A stretch of DNA of 64,000 nucleotides from Fagopyrum homotropicum (GCA_033239125.1 BSWB01000006.1:30310001-30374000); one strand, 5' to 3'. Counted from the first letter of the stretch, positions 51,581 to 64,000 are shown. A program made the numbers and translations. Notes: a model not told the origin generated them from the sequence alone.

Positions 51581-51744
51581 TATGGATATGATTCCTTGGC
51601 TTGGGGTTGTGCGAAGTTTTCTGAAAAGTTTCCTGAAAATTATGCTATGATTTTCTTTTAGATGGGGAGCACTGCCATGAAGGGTCCACAGAGTCTGTAG
51701 GGGGTGATCAGGAGCACCGGGAAGAGGTGCCAGTTCATGTAGTA

Positions 51745-53497
51745 TGTTCGCCACTTAGCGTGCGTGCAATCAAGCTTTAAATTTATAAAACTAGAATAAA
51801 AGCAAGCGAACCCGTAGTGTACGGATCGGCGTAGATTAGCAAGTATTCTAGAGTATCGAACACAGAGATTTGGGGAGAATAAATCCGATCGTAGGTTATC
51901 AAGCAATTGAATGTAAGAGCTTTTCTAATTATTGGGAAAACAACAATCCTAAAGATCCAAGTATCCAGCTGTGGCAATCGATTCAAGATATACTAATGAT
52001 ATAAAGACAGAGTTGAGATATGCAAAGGTATGCTAATGTAAGGTAATCGTACGGTGAAGTTCCAAAAACCTTATATGACTCACCTACAAGAAACTCTCTA
52101 TACAGGTTGTTGAGGCTTCAATATAGAAAGGTTCTAAAGGCAAGAATTAATGTCAAATACCCAAACTTGCAATCCAAGGATCAAGACTAACTTAACCGAT
52201 TACGGTTGTGACACTCACAATCGAGGTAGAGGTTGTTGAGGCTTCACTACCACCTAGAGAAGGCAATCCTAAACTAAGTTAAAGCAAATCTTTAACTTTG
52301 GACTAAAGTAAAAGCAGGTTCGTAAACTTAAAGGAAATCACGGTTAGTTCTTGAGGTTCCACGGCCGTGGACTTCAAGAGCAGGCCGTAATTTAAGGTTG
52401 TCGACGATTCTCTCTAACTCTCAGGGTCTAATCTGTTTACGATCGATCTATCATCATCTAAGCCACAACTATCAACCCTTCACCTTAGAATTATTAGGGG
52501 TTTTTAGCCAACAATCATCATTACGATATCAAATTCAAGGTTTAAAAGATTGAAAGATGAAAACTTCCGAAAACTTCCAATAAACTTCAAACCAATCTCA
52601 ATGTCACAATTAAGAACAAATATTGTCACTAGATTCGGAATAGAATGAATAAACACAATCTTAGATAAGAAAGAAGAACGGGATGTCAATCCGTCTTCTA
52701 AATCAAACCTAAACAAGAAGAGAAATCTTCTTGCAATTAACCTTCCGAATCTTCGATCTTCCGGCAATCCGGAAATCTCTATCACAATCTCCACCAAGTG
52801 CGAGATTATGGCAACTCCAAAGATGAGTGCAAGTACGTCTTTTGCAAAGTCGCAAATTCTCCAACCGTAGAAGCAAGCGTAAGCCTAAAGCAAGGTCGCA
52901 AAGTGCGTCTAAGCGAAGATGACGGAATCTCTCTTTGTCCGTCCTTTTATAGTGTATGATGAAGTAGCGGCCCGGCCCAATCTTTTAAAAGATCGTGGCT
53001 TAAAGTGTGGCGAAAAATATCGCCAAGATCACGGTCGTGGAAGGTTCCACGACCGTAATTTAGAGCGTGGAATTGGACACGGTTTGAACACATGATTCCA
53101 TGACCGTAGAATCCACTGGAATGAATCACGCTTCTCTTGTTAGGGTTCCACGGCCGTGGAACTGAACGTGGTTTGTAGTACGGCCGTATTTTAGAGCGTG
53201 GTTTAGGGCAAGAACGTGATTCTTCCCTAGCCTCGTGCATTCCATAAGTTGACACTCATTTTGCTCCTAAGAATGCCCTCAATACATGGACATACTCAAT
53301 CAACTCATCTTTGCTAAATTCCGTTCGGAAATGGCTCTCAATTACCTATAATCAATCATAAAGCTTGTGTAGACATCTATATCGACAATATAGGCAAACT
53401 AGCTCACAAATGCAACAATGCTAAATCAAAGACTATCAATATGAATCAAATACGTTTAGAAAACGTGCCTAAAACATCACAATATTTCATGCTAACA
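51745..53497 (-). repeat. Athila LTR, outer copy (1753 bp)
   Basis: TGTTCGCC...GCTAACA. Equal in length to the middle LTR with scattered substitutions, many of them C/T or G/A as expected from deaminated methyl-cytosine. TATA box at 52945-52952 (minus strand CTATAAAA). GC-motif clusters at 52345-52395 and 53029-53205. Confidence 0.93.
52945..52952 (-). promoter_or_regulatory. TATA box of outer Athila LTR
   Basis: Minus strand CTATAAAA at the conserved LTR position. Confidence 0.55.
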
Positions 53498-56400
53498 AAT
53501 AACCTCATACTTAACACTTGCTTGTCCCTAAGCAAGGTCTTTCAAAAGCTTTAAACAAGAGTTAGGATGAAATATGTGTACCTTCTCAAAGCAATACTTC
53601 TTTTGGATGAATGTGTCTTCTAAAGAATAGATCATTCTCAAATCTTGCTTCAATCGTTTACAGACTTTCATACACTTAATCAAAGAGTAAAGAGTAAAGA
53701 AAACTCATGAATCAATCAAACTTCCATACAAACATCATAACCTTTAAACATTATCAAAATCAATCATAAGAAACTTCAATTTAGATCACCAAGTCATATA
53801 CATTCTTTTGATCTTAAGGACTTTCAAAGAAAAAGGTCTAGAAAGTGGAAAGGGAAGGAAACTTTAAGGAATGTGGTGCATGAATCCGGGAAAGTGGACA
53901 ACTACTCCTTCTTCTTCTTTTTCGGTTCCCGCAACACTTCAACTTAGAGCTTCGCTCTCTTCCTTTCATTTTTCGACTTTACTTTTGGAGTTATGGACAG
54001 AGGTGCACAAAAACCGAAGCCTAGGAGATAGGCGTTTCTCAATTTTTATGAGATGCCTCATACCCTTAGCGCACATACCATAATCCGCTAGGAATATCGC
54101 TCAATCCGACTTGAGCAAGACACAAACACCAGGCTATGTGAAGGGTGCCGAGTTACTCATCATCATGATTGACTTCCCCAAACCTACAATTTCTTTCTAT
54201 TCTTTTGATTGCAAATAATTGCTCTCATGGCCCTCCCACATCAAACATGCCTTTTTCATTCACTTCTCCAAATTCCCGGATAGGTAAAGGAGGTCAATAT
54301 TTCAATGAGGAGCTAATATGATCAAAGAAAGAAGAAAGAAAAATCGAATTGCCTTAATCATCTCAACAAGAAGTATAAGAACTTATAGTGTGATTTGAAC
54401 TTCAATTTCTCAACATGATTTAGGTAATATCCATCACATTATGAAACTTGCAAAAGAGGTATAATCAACTCATTCAATTCCTTTTCAATTCACTATTCTT
54501 TTAAGCATGCAATTGTCATCAAACTCAATTCACAAGTAGTGATTATCATAGAAATCATCTCAATTCATTAGAAGCACAAAATTTTTCAATTTTTATGGGT
54601 TTTTCAAATTATTTTTCATGCAATGCAATAACGAAACATGCAACAATATAATGAACATGCAATGATAGTCTCGAATAGAAGCAAACATAGTGAGTAAGAG
54701 TTATTACAAACTTTTAGTCACACCCCACCCCATACTTAGGACGAACATTGTCCCTAATGTTCAAAAGAAAGAAAGAAAAGAAAGAAAAGAAAAAGAAACT
54801 CACAAAATGGCAGTGGAGCGGCTAAAGCAAACGGTCAATCATCATCATCACTGTGGCGCTGGTGGAGGCGGGAATGGAGAGAAGCTAGGATCATAAAACC
54901 GCCCAAACTGCTGGCGGTAGACGTCTCTCATCATGTGATCGAGGTCGTCCAAGCGTCCATCTCTAGCATCGGCTCGGATCTCCAATGCTCCTACTCTCTC
55001 CGAAAGACCAGTAGCCCAATCCAGCATCTGCTCATACCATCCCGGAGCCTGACTGTACCATGCTGGAGCGTCGGATGGTGCTGGCGCTGGTGCTGGTGCA
55101 GATGGTGCATCTGTAGCCGATGGAGGTGGAGCTCCATACCATGCAGGAGGTATCTCAGCCTATGTGGGTCTCTCACTCACGCTGGCGCGGCGAGAAGACG
55201 AGCTTGAAGCTCTAGCTGGACGTGGAGAACGTCTAGGCACATCGGGGGCCGCATCCGGCTGATCCGGAAACGTGCCAAACTCGTGCTCGGCTCCTCCTCC
55301 ACCCTCAAACTGATCTCCCATCTCCTCCTCCTCAACAACGGGCGGTGGTACGTATGGGGGAGCTACAATCCTGTTCGCATGTATGGCAGCGAACGTCTCC
55401 TTCCAATTATGGCGTCCTGTCATAATGGAATACTCCTGCAGCCACTCAATACCCCTACTGGTCCTACTCTCCCAAGGCATGGCCGCATAAGGCGGTCCTC
55501 TATGTGTGGGGAAGATGAGCCCTCTAGTCATGAAGGCATGGAGTCCTAAGGGTACGGCTGGTATACGGGTACAGGCAGAAAAATCAACTCCCAAACTCCT
55601 AGCAAGGTGGGTAACTATCCCACCGTATCCAATGTTGCCCTTCCTCTTGTTCTTGAGCTTGCTCATAGTAGCAGCCAAGAGGGTGGCACAGTCAGCTCGG
55701 CGTCCATACAGCATGGAATACAGCAAAAAGAGCTCATCCGTCTTGATCTTTTGGGGCGTCTCCGTCCTAGGAAAGAGACACTCCGAAAGAACACGGTGAG
55801 CAATCTTCAAAGCCAAGTGATACATCAACTTGGCCTTGGTATCAGCAGGTTGCCAGCGGTCCTCGCTGGCGTAGATCATTGCTACCTCCTCCCAAAAGTC
55901 CTTGGCGTAAATGCCACTAGGAAAGCGACCGTTAAAGGACTCATGAAACCCGAAGAAAGTCCCAAACTCTCGGATGCTAAAATCATAGTTTCTTTCCATA
56001 AGACGGAAAGAAACGGTCCTATCTACGTGGCTATGCTCGGAAGAGGTCACAACCTCCCTCGTAATCTCCTCATACGCGTCTTCTCGGATAGCCGAGAAGA
56101 CAACTAGTTCGGCTCTATCCAAGAGCCAAGTAAGGTCGTCTACGATGTTAAGAGGAACTAGCTCCTTTAACAGCAGGTACCTAGGACCAATCACAACCCT
56201 CTCCTCGATCCTCTCAAATGCAGCAAGGTGATCCTCATGAATGGTCGGGACTCTAGGGCTAGGAGGTGAGGGTGATGAAGGTGAAGATGGAGGTGAAGGG
56301 GAAGAGGGTGGTGGTGCCCTAGAGGATGAAGAAGAAGAGGGATTACCCTTCCACTTCTTGTTCTGATCATTTTTCTTCTCTTTGATTCTCCCCAAAAACT
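53498..56400 (-). other. Internally deleted Athila body
   Basis: Polypurine tract next to 53497, 3' non-coding region, then the second ORF. At 56393/56394 the N-terminal codons of that ORF (...GATTCTCCCC) run straight into AAAAACT, the last bases between primer site and LTR. Primer site, gag, pol and spacer are all missing. The break has two bases of possible microhomology (CC). Confidence 0.85.
54848..56400 (-). pseudogene. Second ORF in deleted Athila unit, broken
   Basis: Equivalent to 2118-3686. The true N-terminus is lost at the deletion junction (residues before GRIKEKKNDQNKK are replaced by junction sequence). The frame runs to a TAG at 55160-55162 in place of a Trp codon, after which the homologous C-terminal part continues to 54848. 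Pro/Ala-rich tail with a few extra codons relative to the neighbouring copy. Confidence 0.85.
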
Positions 56401-58153
56401 TGTTCGCCACTTAGCGTGCGTGCAATCAAGCTTTAAATTTATAAAACTAGAATAAAAGCAAGCGAACCCGCAGTGTACGGATCGGCGTAGATTAGCAAGT
56501 ATTCCAGAGTATCGAACACAGGGATTTGGGGAGAATAAATCCGATCGTAGGTTATCAAGCAATTGAATGTAAGAGCTTTGTTAATTATTGGGAAAACAAC
56601 AATCCTAAAGATCCAAGTATCCAGCTGTGGCAATCGATTCAAGATATACTAATGATATAAAGACAGAGATGAGATATGCAAAGGTATGCTAATGTAAGGT
56701 AATCGTATGGTGAAGTTCCAAAAACCTTATATGACTCACCTACAAGAAACTCTCTATACAGGTTGTTGAGGCTTCAATATAGAAAGGTTCTAAAGGCAAG
56801 AATTAATGTCAAATACCCAAACTTGCAATCCAAGGATCAAGACTAACTTAACCGATTACGATTGTGACACTCACAATCGAGGTAGAGGTTGTTGAGGCTT
56901 CACTACCACCTAGAGAAGGCAAGCCTAAACTAAGTTAAAGTAAATCTTTAACTTTGGATTAAAGTAAAAGCAGGTTCGTAAATTTAAAGGAAATCACGGT
57001 TAGTTCTTGAGGTTCCACGGCCGTTGACTTCAAGAGCAGGCCGTAATTTAAGGTTGTCGACGATTCTCTCTAACTCTCAAGGTCTAATCTGTTTACGATC
57101 GATCTATCATCATCTAAGCCACAACTATCAACCCTTCACCTTAGAATTGTTAGGGGTTTTTAGCCAACAATCATCATTACGATATCAAATTCAAGGTTTA
57201 AAAGATTGAAAGATGAAAACTTCCGAAAACTTCCAATAAACTTCAAACCAATCTCAATGTCACAATTAAGAACAAATATTGTCACTAGATTCGGAATAGA
57301 ATGAATAAACACAATCTTAGATAAGAAAGAAGAACGTGATGTCAATCCGTCTTCTAAATCAAACCTAAACAAGAAGAGAAATCTTCTTGCAATTAACCTT
57401 CCGAATCTTCGATCTTCCGTCAATCCGGAAATCTCTATCACAATCTCCACCAAGTGCGAGATTAGGGCAACTCCAAAGATGAGTGCAAGTACGTCTTTTG
57501 CAAAGTCGCAAATTCTCCAAGCGTAGATGCAAGCGTAAGCCTAAAGCAAGGTCGCAAAGTGCGTCTAAGCGAAGATGACGGAATCTCTCTTTGTCCGTCC
57601 TTTTATAGTGTATGATGAAGTAGCGGCCCGGCCCAATCTTTTAAAAGATCGTGGCTTAAAGTGTGGCGAAAAATATCGCCAAGATCACGGTCGTGGAAGG
57701 TTCCACGACCGTAATTTAGAGCGTGGAATTGGACACGGTTTGAACACATGATTCCACGACCGTAGAATCCACTGGAATGAATCACGCTTCTCTTGTTAGG
57801 GTTCCACGGCCGTGGAACTGAACGTGGTTTGTAGTATGGCCGTATTTTAGAGCGTGGTTTAGGGCAAGAACGTGATTCTTCCCTAGCCTCGTGCATTCCA
57901 TAAGTTGACACTCATTTTGCTCCTAAGAATGCCCTCAATCCATGGACATACTCAATCAACTCATCTTTGCTAAATTCCGTTCAGAAATGGCTCTTAATTA
58001 CCTATAATCAATCATAAAGCTTGTGTAGACATCTATATCGACAATATAGGCAAACTAGCTCACAAATGCAACAATGCTAAATCAAAGACTATCAATATGA
58101 ATCAAATACGTTTAGAAAACGTGCCTAAAACATCACAATATTTCATGCTAACA
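56401..58153 (-). repeat. Athila LTR, shared middle copy (1753 bp)
   Basis: Same ends and length as 51745-53497. TATA at 57601-57608. Belongs to both units of the array. Confidence 0.93.
57601..57608 (-). promoter_or_regulatory. TATA box of middle Athila LTR
   Basis: Minus strand CTATAAAA; same position as in the other LTRs. From here transcription would enter the deleted unit. Confidence 0.55.
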
Positions 58154-59512
58154 AATAACCCCATACTTAACACTTGCTTGTCCCTAAGCAAGGTCTTTCA
58201 AAAGCTTTAAACAAGAGTTAGGATGAAATATGTGTACCTTCTCAAAGCGATACTTCTTTTGGATGAATGTGTCTTCTAAAGAATAGATCATTCTCAAATC
58301 TTGCTTCAATCGTTTACAGACTTTCATACACTTAATCAAAGAGTAAAGAGTAAAGAAAACTCATGAATCAATCAAACTTCCATACAAACATCATAACCTT
58401 TAAACATTATCAAAATTAATCATAAGAAACTTCAATTTAGATCACCAAGTCATATACATTCTTTTGGTCTTAAGGACTTTCAAAGAAAAAGGTCTAGAAA
58501 GTGGAAAGGGAAGGAAACTTTAAGGAATGTGGTGCATGAATCCGGGAAAGTGGACAACTACTCCTTCTTCTTCTTTTTCGGTTCCCGCAACACTTCAACT
58601 TAGAGCTTCGCTCTCTTCCTTTCATTTTTTGACTTTACTTTTGGAGTTATGGACAGAGGTGCACAAAAACCGAAGCCTAGGAGATTGGCGTTTCTCAATT
58701 TTTATGAGATGCCTCAAACCCTTAGCGCACATACCATAATCCGCTAGGAATATCGCTCAATCCGACTTTGGCAAGACACAAACACCAGGCTATGTGAAGG
58801 GTGCCGAGTTACTCATCATCATGATTGACTTCCCCAAACCTACAATTTCTTTCTATTCTTTTGATTGCAAATAATTGCTCTCATGGCCCTCCCACATCAA
58901 ACATGCCTTTTTCATTCACTTCTCCAAATTCCCGGATAGGTAAAGGAGGTCAATATTTCAATGAGGAGCTAATATGATCAAAGAAAGAAGAAAGAAAAAT
59001 CGAATTGCCTTAATCATCTCAACAAGAAGTATAAGAACTTATAGTGTGATTTTAACTTCAATTTCTCAACATGATTTAGGTAATATCCATCACATTATGA
59101 AACTTGCAAAAGAGGTATAATCAACTCATTCAATTCCTTTTCAATTCACTATTCTTTTAAGCATGCAATTGTCATCAAACTCAATTCACAAGTAGTGATT
59201 ATCATAGAAATCATCTCAATTCATTAGAAGAACAAAATTTTCAAAATTTTTCAATTTTTATGGGTTTTTCAAATTCTTTTTCATGCAATGCAATAACGAA
59301 ACATGCAACAATATAATGAACATGCAATGATAGTCTCGAATAGAAGCAAACATAGTGAGTAAGAGTTATTACAAACTTTTAGTCACACCCCACCCCATAC
59401 TTAGGACGAACATTGTCCCTAATGTTCAAAAGAAAGAAAGAAAAGAAAGAAAAGAAAAAGAAACTCACAAAATGGCAGTGGAGCGGCTAAAGCGAACGGT
59501 CAATCATCATCA
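58154..59512 (-). other. Non-coding 3' region of second Athila unit
   Basis: Homologous to 53498-54847 and 775-2117, including the second TAAGTATGGGG tract near 59391-59405. No gene. Confidence 0.7.
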
Positions 59513-61075
59513 TCACTGTGGCGCTGGTGGAGGCGGGAATGGAGAGAAGCTAGGATCATAAAACCGCCCAAACTGCTGGCGGTAGACGTCTCTCATCATG
59601 TGATCGAGGTCGTCCAAGCGTCCATCTCTAGCATCGGCTCGGATCTCCAATGCTCCTACTCTCTCCGAAAGACCAGTAGCCCAATCCGGCATCTGCTCAT
59701 ACCATCCCGGAGCCTGACTGTACCATGCTGGAGCGTCGGATGGTGCTGGTGCTGGTGCAGATGGTGCATCTGTAGCCCATGGAGGTGGAGCTCCATACCA
59801 TGCAGGAGGTGTCTCAGCCCATGTGGGTCTCTCACTCACGCTGGCGCGGCGAGAAGACGAGCCTGAAGCTCTAGCTGGACGTGGAGAACGTCTAGGCACA
59901 TCGGGGGCCGCATCCGGCTGATCCGGAAACGTGCCAAACTCGTGCTCGGCTCCTCCTCCACCCTCAAACTGATCTCCCATCTCCTCCTCCTCAACAACGG
60001 GCGGTGGTACGTATGGGGGAGCTGCAATCCTGTTCGCATGCATGGCAGCGAACGTCTCCTTCCAATTATGGCGTCCTGCCATAATGGAATACTCCTGCAA
60101 CCACTCAATACCCCTACTAGTCCTACTCTCCCAAGGCATGGCCGCATAAGGCGGTCCTCTATGTGTGGGGAAGATGAGCCCTCTAGTCATGAAGGCATGG
60201 AGTCCTAAGGGTACGGCTGGTATACGGGTACAGGCAGAAAAATCAACTCCCAAACTCCTAGCAAGGTGGGTAACTATCCCACCGTATCCAATGTTGCCCT
60301 TCCTCTTGTTCTTGAGCTTGCTCATAGTAGCAGCCAAGAGGGTGGCACAGTCAGCTCGGCATCCATACAGCATGGAATACAACAAAAAGAGTTCATCCGT
60401 CTTGATCTTTTGGGGCGTCTCCGTCCTAAGAAAGAGACACTCCGAAAGAACACGGTGAGCAATCTTCAAAGCCAAGTGCTACATCAACTTGGCCTTGGTA
60501 TCAGCAGGTTGCCAGCGGTCCTCGCTGGCGTAGATCATCGCTACCTCCTCCCAAAAGTCCTTGGCGTATACGCCACTAGGAAAGCGACCGTTAAAGGTCT
60601 CATGAAACCCGAAGAAAGTCCCAAACTCTCGGATGCTAAAATCATAGTTTCTTTCCATAAGACGGAAAGAAACGGTCCTATATACGTGGCTATGCTCGAA
60701 AGAGGTCACAACTTCCCTCGTAATCTCCTCATACGCATCTTCTCGGATAGCCGAGAAGACAACTAGTCCGGCTCTATCCAAGAGCCAAGTAAGGTTGTCT
60801 ACGATGTTAAGAGGAACTAGCTCCTTTAACAGCAGGTACCTAGGACCAATCACAGCCCTCTCCTCGATCCTCTCAAATGCAGCAAGGTGATCCTCATGAA
60901 TGGTCGGGACTCTAGGGCTAGGAGGTGAGGGTGATGAAGGTGAAGATGGAGATGAAGGGGAAGAGGGTGGTGGTGCCCTAGAGGATGAAGAAGAAGAGGG
61001 ATTACCCTTCCTCTTCTTGTTCTGATCATTCTTCTTCTCTTTGATTCTCCCCGAAACTCTCCTCACGAAGTCCAT
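59513..61075 (-). pseudogene. Second ORF, Athila unit 2, one nonsense codon
   Basis: Starts MDFVRRVSGRIKEKK at 61075 and would run about 520 codons to 59513. A single TAG at 60476-60478 replaces the Tyr codon of LMYHLALKIAH, splitting it into 198 and 320 codons in the same frame. Otherwise complete, with the Lys-rich N-terminus, conserved middle and Pro-rich tail. Confidence 0.88.
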
Positions 61076-62054
61076 TTCTGTTCAAAATTACGGGCTGTTC
61101 TAGAGGTTCCACGGCCGTGGTTCTTCCAGGAACCGTGGTTTGTCTCAGTTTTTCGCAAATCTCAGAATTCCACACTCAATCTCAACAAATAGGCACCCCT
61201 AATCTAATTCCTTCCAATTTCAATTAGTTCTTCTTAAAATCTCTAATAAAAACGAACCAAATCGACAAAGATCAAGAAGAGTGGAAAAACCTATTTTTCG
61301 GATTTAAAAATCCGAATTGCGCGTTCCTTGGTGAATTTCCGCTCGATTCGTTGCTTGGATCCTGTTGGTGGTCGAATTTGCTTCAGTTTGGGAAGAAGAA
61401 TCGTTAAAAACGATTAAGAAACGAGGATTTGAGAGAGGGGGCGTGGATTCGGCGTTTAGGTTGTGGAAGAGGGTTTTGTGAGTGGTTTTTGTGAAGAACG
61501 TGGTTTATATAGTCACAGGCAAAATTTTGAAAATCACGGTCTGTCGGGGGGTTCCACGGCCGTGGTTTTGTACGGAACCGTGGTTTTGGTAATTTTTCAA
61601 AGGCTTTTGGAAATTACGGTCACTGTAGCTGTCACGACCGTGGTTTAGGCCGTGGAACTCTCTGTAAAGCTCCAAAGTCCAAATTTCGCCACTTTTCTTC
61701 AACCTTATCCTTTCCTTTTCCTTTTCCATCGTTCCTACATCCAAAAACACGAACATACCGGAAGGAATCGAAGGCAAAACAAAGCAAAAACGTCTAAACT
61801 AAGCTAAACTATGAATCGAAAACAAAAACAAAAATGCAATACCTTGGGTTGCCTCCCAAGAAGCGCTTTGTCTAAGGTCCGTAGCTAGACCATCCTCGCA
61901 CTTATTCGAGTGCGGTAGGCGCGAACTCTTCAGTTTGGAGTTCCGGCGTATACTTCTTAAGTCGGTGGCCGTTCACCTTAAAGCTTCCGCTCGTTTCACC
62001 CCATTCTTCAACTGCACCATGGGGGAAAATACGCTTAATTAGAAAAGGTCCGGT
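61076..62054 (-). other. Spacer, hairpin and truncated end of pol, unit 2
   Basis: Homologous to 3696-4680. GC-motif clusters at 61105-61140 and 61535-61660; hairpin at 61843-61860. 61900-62054 still aligns with the last codons of pol but lies after the premature stop. Confidence 0.7.
61843..61860 (-). promoter_or_regulatory. Conserved stem-loop after pol, unit 2
   Basis: Identical to the hairpin at 4455-4472 (minus strand CTTGGGAGGCAACCCAAG). Confidence 0.5.
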
Positions 62055-64000
62055 CTAACGGGATTTAAGCTTACCTGGAAAGAGACGAAGCCTTGAATTG
62101 AAGAGGAGAACTTGATCTCCTTCTTTGAAGTCCTTTGGAATGATATGTTTATCATGCCAACGCTTTGCTCTCTCCTTATAGATCTTAGCGTTTTCATAAG
62201 CATTCAAGCGGAGTTCATCCAGCTCATTAAGGTCTAGGAGACGCTTCTCTCCCGCTTCCTTCATGCTGAAATTCAGCCACTTGATAGCCCAAAACGCTTT
62301 GTGCTCCAACTCTACCGGCAAGTGACAAGACTTCCCATACACAAGGTTGTATGGTGTAGTTCCTATGGGAGTCTTGTATGCAGTCCGGTACGTCCACAAT
62401 GCATCGTCAAGCTTCAAAGACCAATCCTTCCTAGTCCTTGAAACCGTCTTCTCTAAGATTCCTTTGATCTCCCTATTTGAGATCTCAACTTGTCCACTTG
62501 TTTGTGGATGGTAAGGGGTAGCGATCTTGTGAGTAACCCCATACTTAGCTAGAAGAGCTTCAAAGCGCCGGGCAATGAAGTGAGAACCTCCATCACTAAT
62601 GATAGTCCTTGACGTCCCAAATCGCGGGAAGATGATCTTGTTAAAAAACTTAACCACCACCATAGCATCATTGGTGGGAGAGGCAATTGTTTCCACCCAT
62701 CTAGAAACATAATCTACCGCTAATAGTATGTATTGGTTTCCACATGAAGATGGGAATGGTCCCATGAAGTCTACTCCCCAAACGTCGAAAATCTCTACCT
62801 CTTGGATGTTGTTGAGGGGCATCTCATTCCTCCTAGAGATATTGCCTGTTCTTTGACAAGCATCGCAGCAAGAAACAAAGGATTGCACATCTCTAAATAA
62901 AGTAGGCCAAAAGAATCCGGATTGCAATACCTTTGCGCTAGTCTTATTCGAACTAGCGTGTTCTCCACAAGGTAGTGAATGACAATGACGGATGACACTT
63001 TGCATTTCATCCTCCGGCACACATCGCCGAATGATGCCATCCGGACCTCTCTTAAAGAGGAGAGGCTTGTTCCAAAAGTATTCCCGGACATCCTTGAAGA
63101 ACTTCTTCCTTTGTGCGTAGGATAATCCGGGCGGTATCTCCTGACAAACCAAATAGTTAACAAAATCAGCAAACCATGGTTCGTTACCTTTGGAGATCAC
63201 GTCGATGCACTCCTCTATAATGTGTAGGTGTTCGTCCGGGAAGGAGTCATCGATGGGTAAATGGTCGTCCTCTAGATGTGTTAGGATACTCAAATGATCC
63301 GCAACAGAATTTTCTGAACCTTTCTTGTCGCGGATCTCTAGATCGAACTCTTGTAGGAGAAGAATCCATCTAATTAGCCTTGGCTTCGCATCTTTCTTCG
63401 CAAGGAGGTACCGGATCGCAGAATGATCCGTGTAGACAATCACCTTTGCACCTACAAGATAAGAGCAAAACTTGTCAATAGCATAGACAATGGCTAAAAA
63501 CTCTTTTTCGGTAGTGGCGTAGTTGAGCTGTGCTTCATCTAGCATCTTGCTAGCATAGTATATGGCATGGGTTCGCCCTTCCTTTCGTTGTCCAAGAACA
63601 GCTCCAATAGCTACGTCACTAGCATCGCACATAATCTCAAAGGGAAGAGTCCAATCCGGAGGTTGGATAATAGGTGCTGAAATTAGAGCTTGCCGAATGG
63701 TGTTAAACGCATCCAAACATTCCTGCGAAAACTCAAAAACCGCATCCTTCATCAATAGATTAGTGAGAGGTTTTGATATCTTAGAAAAGTCTTTAATGAA
63801 ACGTCTATAAAATCCAGCATGTCCTAGGAAACTTCTTATCCCTTTCACCGAAGTTGGGGGAGGAAGCTTCTCTATGGTCTCTATCTTAGCTTTATCTACT
63901 TCTATCCCTCTACTAGAGACTAAGTGACCTAATACAATTCCTTCCTTAACCATAAATTGACACTTCTCCCAATTAAGAACTAGGTTAGTGTCTTCACACC
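62055..64000 (-). pseudogene. Athila pol, unit 2 (RT end, RNase H, integrase), runs off window
   Basis: Open from the window edge (within reverse transcriptase, after the YMDD-box region) through RNase H (TDHSAIRYLL), integrase zinc finger and DDE core (GVDFMGPF, ISDGGSHF, GQVEISNREIK). It stops at 62055-62057, where TAG replaces the Trp in SRWTGPF, about 50 codons before the end of the intact copy. Many synonymous and a few amino-acid changes relative to 4514-10387. Upstream gag, protease and the rest of RT lie beyond the window. Confidence 0.9.

Larger units (their letters stand above)
51745..64000 (-). mobile_element. Second Athila locus: LTR, deleted body, LTR, second body
   Basis: Same family as 1-12249 but a different, older lineage (LTR start TGTTCGCCACTTAGCG). 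The order on the plus strand is LTR 51745-53497, short internal region 53498-56400 without gag-pol, LTR 56401-58153, internal region with second ORF and pol 58154 to window end. In element sense the middle LTR is the 3' LTR of the longer unit and the 5' LTR of the deleted one. It is inserted just after the primer site of the chromovirus at 48874. The right end and its LTR lie outside. Confidence 0.9.

Noticed and set aside
55607..56107. 166-codon plus-strand frame, and its twin at 60266-60766
   Set aside because: Antisense shadow of the Athila second ORF; present in both copies only because the sense strand is conserved.

Overview
The window looks like transposon-packed, AT-rich nuclear DNA of a flowering plant, most likely a eudicot. 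It holds Athila-type and chromoviral Ty3/gypsy elements, Ty1/copia fragments, L1-type LINEs of the plant DUF4283/CCHC kind, Helitrons and MITEs. I see one convincing host gene, a three-exon double B-box (BBX20/21-like) transcription factor at 46032-47016, plus one exon of a TGA-type bZIP gene at 24153-24212. The species cannot be fixed from the sequence.

Layout: (1) 1-12249, a young Athila-type retrotransposon on the minus strand, with an intact 1957-codon gag-pol, a second ORF after pol, a tRNA-Asp primer site and almost identical LTRs; its left end lies outside the window. It sits inside the LTR of (2) a chromovirus-like, mostly non-coding element (12250-17010, minus), which interrupts (3) the 3' end of a LINE (17012-17453). 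(4) 17454-26195 is gene-derived, intron-like DNA carrying the bZIP exon. A full-length but decayed LINE (18274-24018) is inserted in it with an 18-bp target-site duplication, and the stretch ends in a Helitron-like hairpin and CTAG. (5) 26478-30409 is a 5'-truncated LINE split by a probable solo LTR (27369-28888). (6) 32157-39990 is a nest: a minus-strand Ty1/copia element broken by a solo chromoviral LTR (32241-34330, duplication TGTTT) and by a plus-strand copia element (34857-38750) whose 3' end was lost through a junction filled with copied sequence. (7) 40380-44670 is very AT-rich, with two head-to-tail Helitrons between perfect 69-bp inverted repeats. (8) 44826-45770 carries an array of GC-rich hairpins, followed by the BBX gene. 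(9) 48874-51744 is a chromoviral LTR with primer site, containing a 370-bp Tourist-like MITE. (10) 51745-64000 is a second, older Athila locus: LTR, internally deleted body, LTR, then a second body running off the right end.

The gag-pol and second ORF at 1-12249 look like an autonomous unit. Almost everything else is broken. The pattern that known feature types do not explain is the repeated presence of short GC-rich near-palindromic modules in otherwise AT-rich elements: CCACGGCCGTGG in Athila U3, spacer and even coding sequence; CCGCAGGGGCGG in two LTRs that look unrelated; and GCGCGGTC/GACCGCGC upstream of the BBX gene. All counts, boundaries and identities below were made by eye.
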